Source: Candidatus Thalassarchaeaceae archaeon (GTDB lineage: Archaea > Thermoplasmatota > Poseidoniia > Poseidoniales > Thalassarchaeaceae). Taken from it: DNA of 13,834 nt. Below are positions 13,696-13,834 of this stretch, piece after piece (positions within the stretch are counted from its first letter, which is position 1; each line of letters opens with the position of its first letter). Location of the stretch: contig JASLKO010000187.1 of the NCBI GenBank assembly GCA_030747475.1, forward strand, positions 1 to 13,834. The letters are read 5' to 3'. The notes beneath the pieces are model-generated. The model was given only the letters and a program-made list of their open reading frames with translations, was not told where the DNA came from and made no database searches. The position numbers and the translations under genes were made by a program.

Positions 13696-13834
13696 TCAAC
13701 GAGTGAGGTGAATGTCCTCATCGATAGATGCTACTTCCTCTGTTGGAACAACCAAATGATCACCAAAAGTGGACCATGGCAACAGATTTGCATCTAAACC
13801 CGCATCCAATTCTAGAAGCAAACCCAAAACATCA
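13696..13834 (-). CDS. C-terminal end of an unidentified protein (5' part beyond window)
   Basis: From the right edge the minus strand stays open for 45 codons and ends in TGA at 13696-13698. The piece begins DVLGLLLELDAGLD, continues LLPWSTFGDHLVVP and ends in the acidic DEDIHLTR. Codon choice (GAT, TTG, GAA) matches the neighbouring genes, it is in the same direction as the DUF4350-DUF58 operon, and no competing frame is convincing. The fragment is too short for a family call; it does not show recognisable MoxR features, but only the tail is visible. Confidence 0.5.
   Translation of the reverse strand, partial: DVLGLLLELDAGLDANLLPWSTFGDHLVVPTEEVASIDEDIHLTR

Noticed and set aside
13659..13696. 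Two GGGTCA copies and a TGACCT as a regulator site
   Set aside because: Six-base matches in a G-rich stretch are easily due to chance, and one overlaps the end of a coding region.
1..13834. tRNA or rRNA genes, CRISPR arrays, insertion sequences or prophage
   Set aside because: No cloverleaf-like segments, regularly spaced repeats, transposase motifs or phage genes were seen on either strand, though short RNAs could be missed by eye.

Overview
The window looks like a piece of a mesophilic marine archaeal genome, most likely Marine Group II / Poseidoniales-like Euryarchaeota. This lineage call is inference from gene content. The supporting signs are an archaeal-type pyrB-pyrI pair, a TtuA/NcsA-type tRNA thiolation enzyme with two zinc knuckles, a secreted protein rich in N-glycosylation sequons, a DUF4350 protein carrying thrombospondin type-3-like DxDxDG calcium motifs, and GGAGGTGA-type ribosome binding sites packed against upstream stop codons. 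No RNA gene, insertion sequence, CRISPR array or phage gene is visible.

Layout. (1) 1-2773, minus strand: a GHMP sugar kinase of the HddA (heptose-7-phosphate kinase) type, followed 9 nt later by a large secreted surface protein that runs off the left edge; this second gene is open through 597 codons to base 1. (2) 2774-2893: a short divergent promoter region with two inverted repeats. (3) 2894-4302, plus strand: pyrB and pyrI, the two aspartate carbamoyltransferase subunits, overlapping by one base (TGATG). (4) 4308-5318, minus strand: a TtuA/NcsA-family tRNA 2-thiolation enzyme, convergent with pyrI with 5 bp between the stops. (5) 5319-5598: an AT-rich divergent promoter region with a GC-rich hairpin. 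(6) 5599-9403, plus strand: a compact three-gene operon with a small roadblock/LC7-like protein, a 1076-residue protein joining roadblock-like domains to a long coiled coil, and a small two-helix membrane protein. I recognise no described system here; it is the best candidate for an undescribed one. (7) 9405-13588, minus strand: a three-gene envelope operon, transcribed DUF4350 -> DUF58 -> an unrecognised eight-helix membrane protein. (8) 13696-13834: the C-terminal end of another minus-strand gene.

How the genes fit together. pyrBI supplies the first committed step of pyrimidine synthesis. The kinase and the adjacent secreted protein suggest a surface glycan or surface-layer role. DUF58 and DUF4350 proteins commonly travel together in MoxR-associated membrane clusters thought to assemble or remodel envelope complexes, although no MoxR ATPase is visible here. 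The roadblock/coiled-coil operon looks like a membrane-linked scaffold: roadblock domains usually dimerise and bind small GTPases, the coiled coil gives reach, and the two-helix protein could be the membrane anchor. The window shows no GTPase, so any such partner must lie elsewhere.
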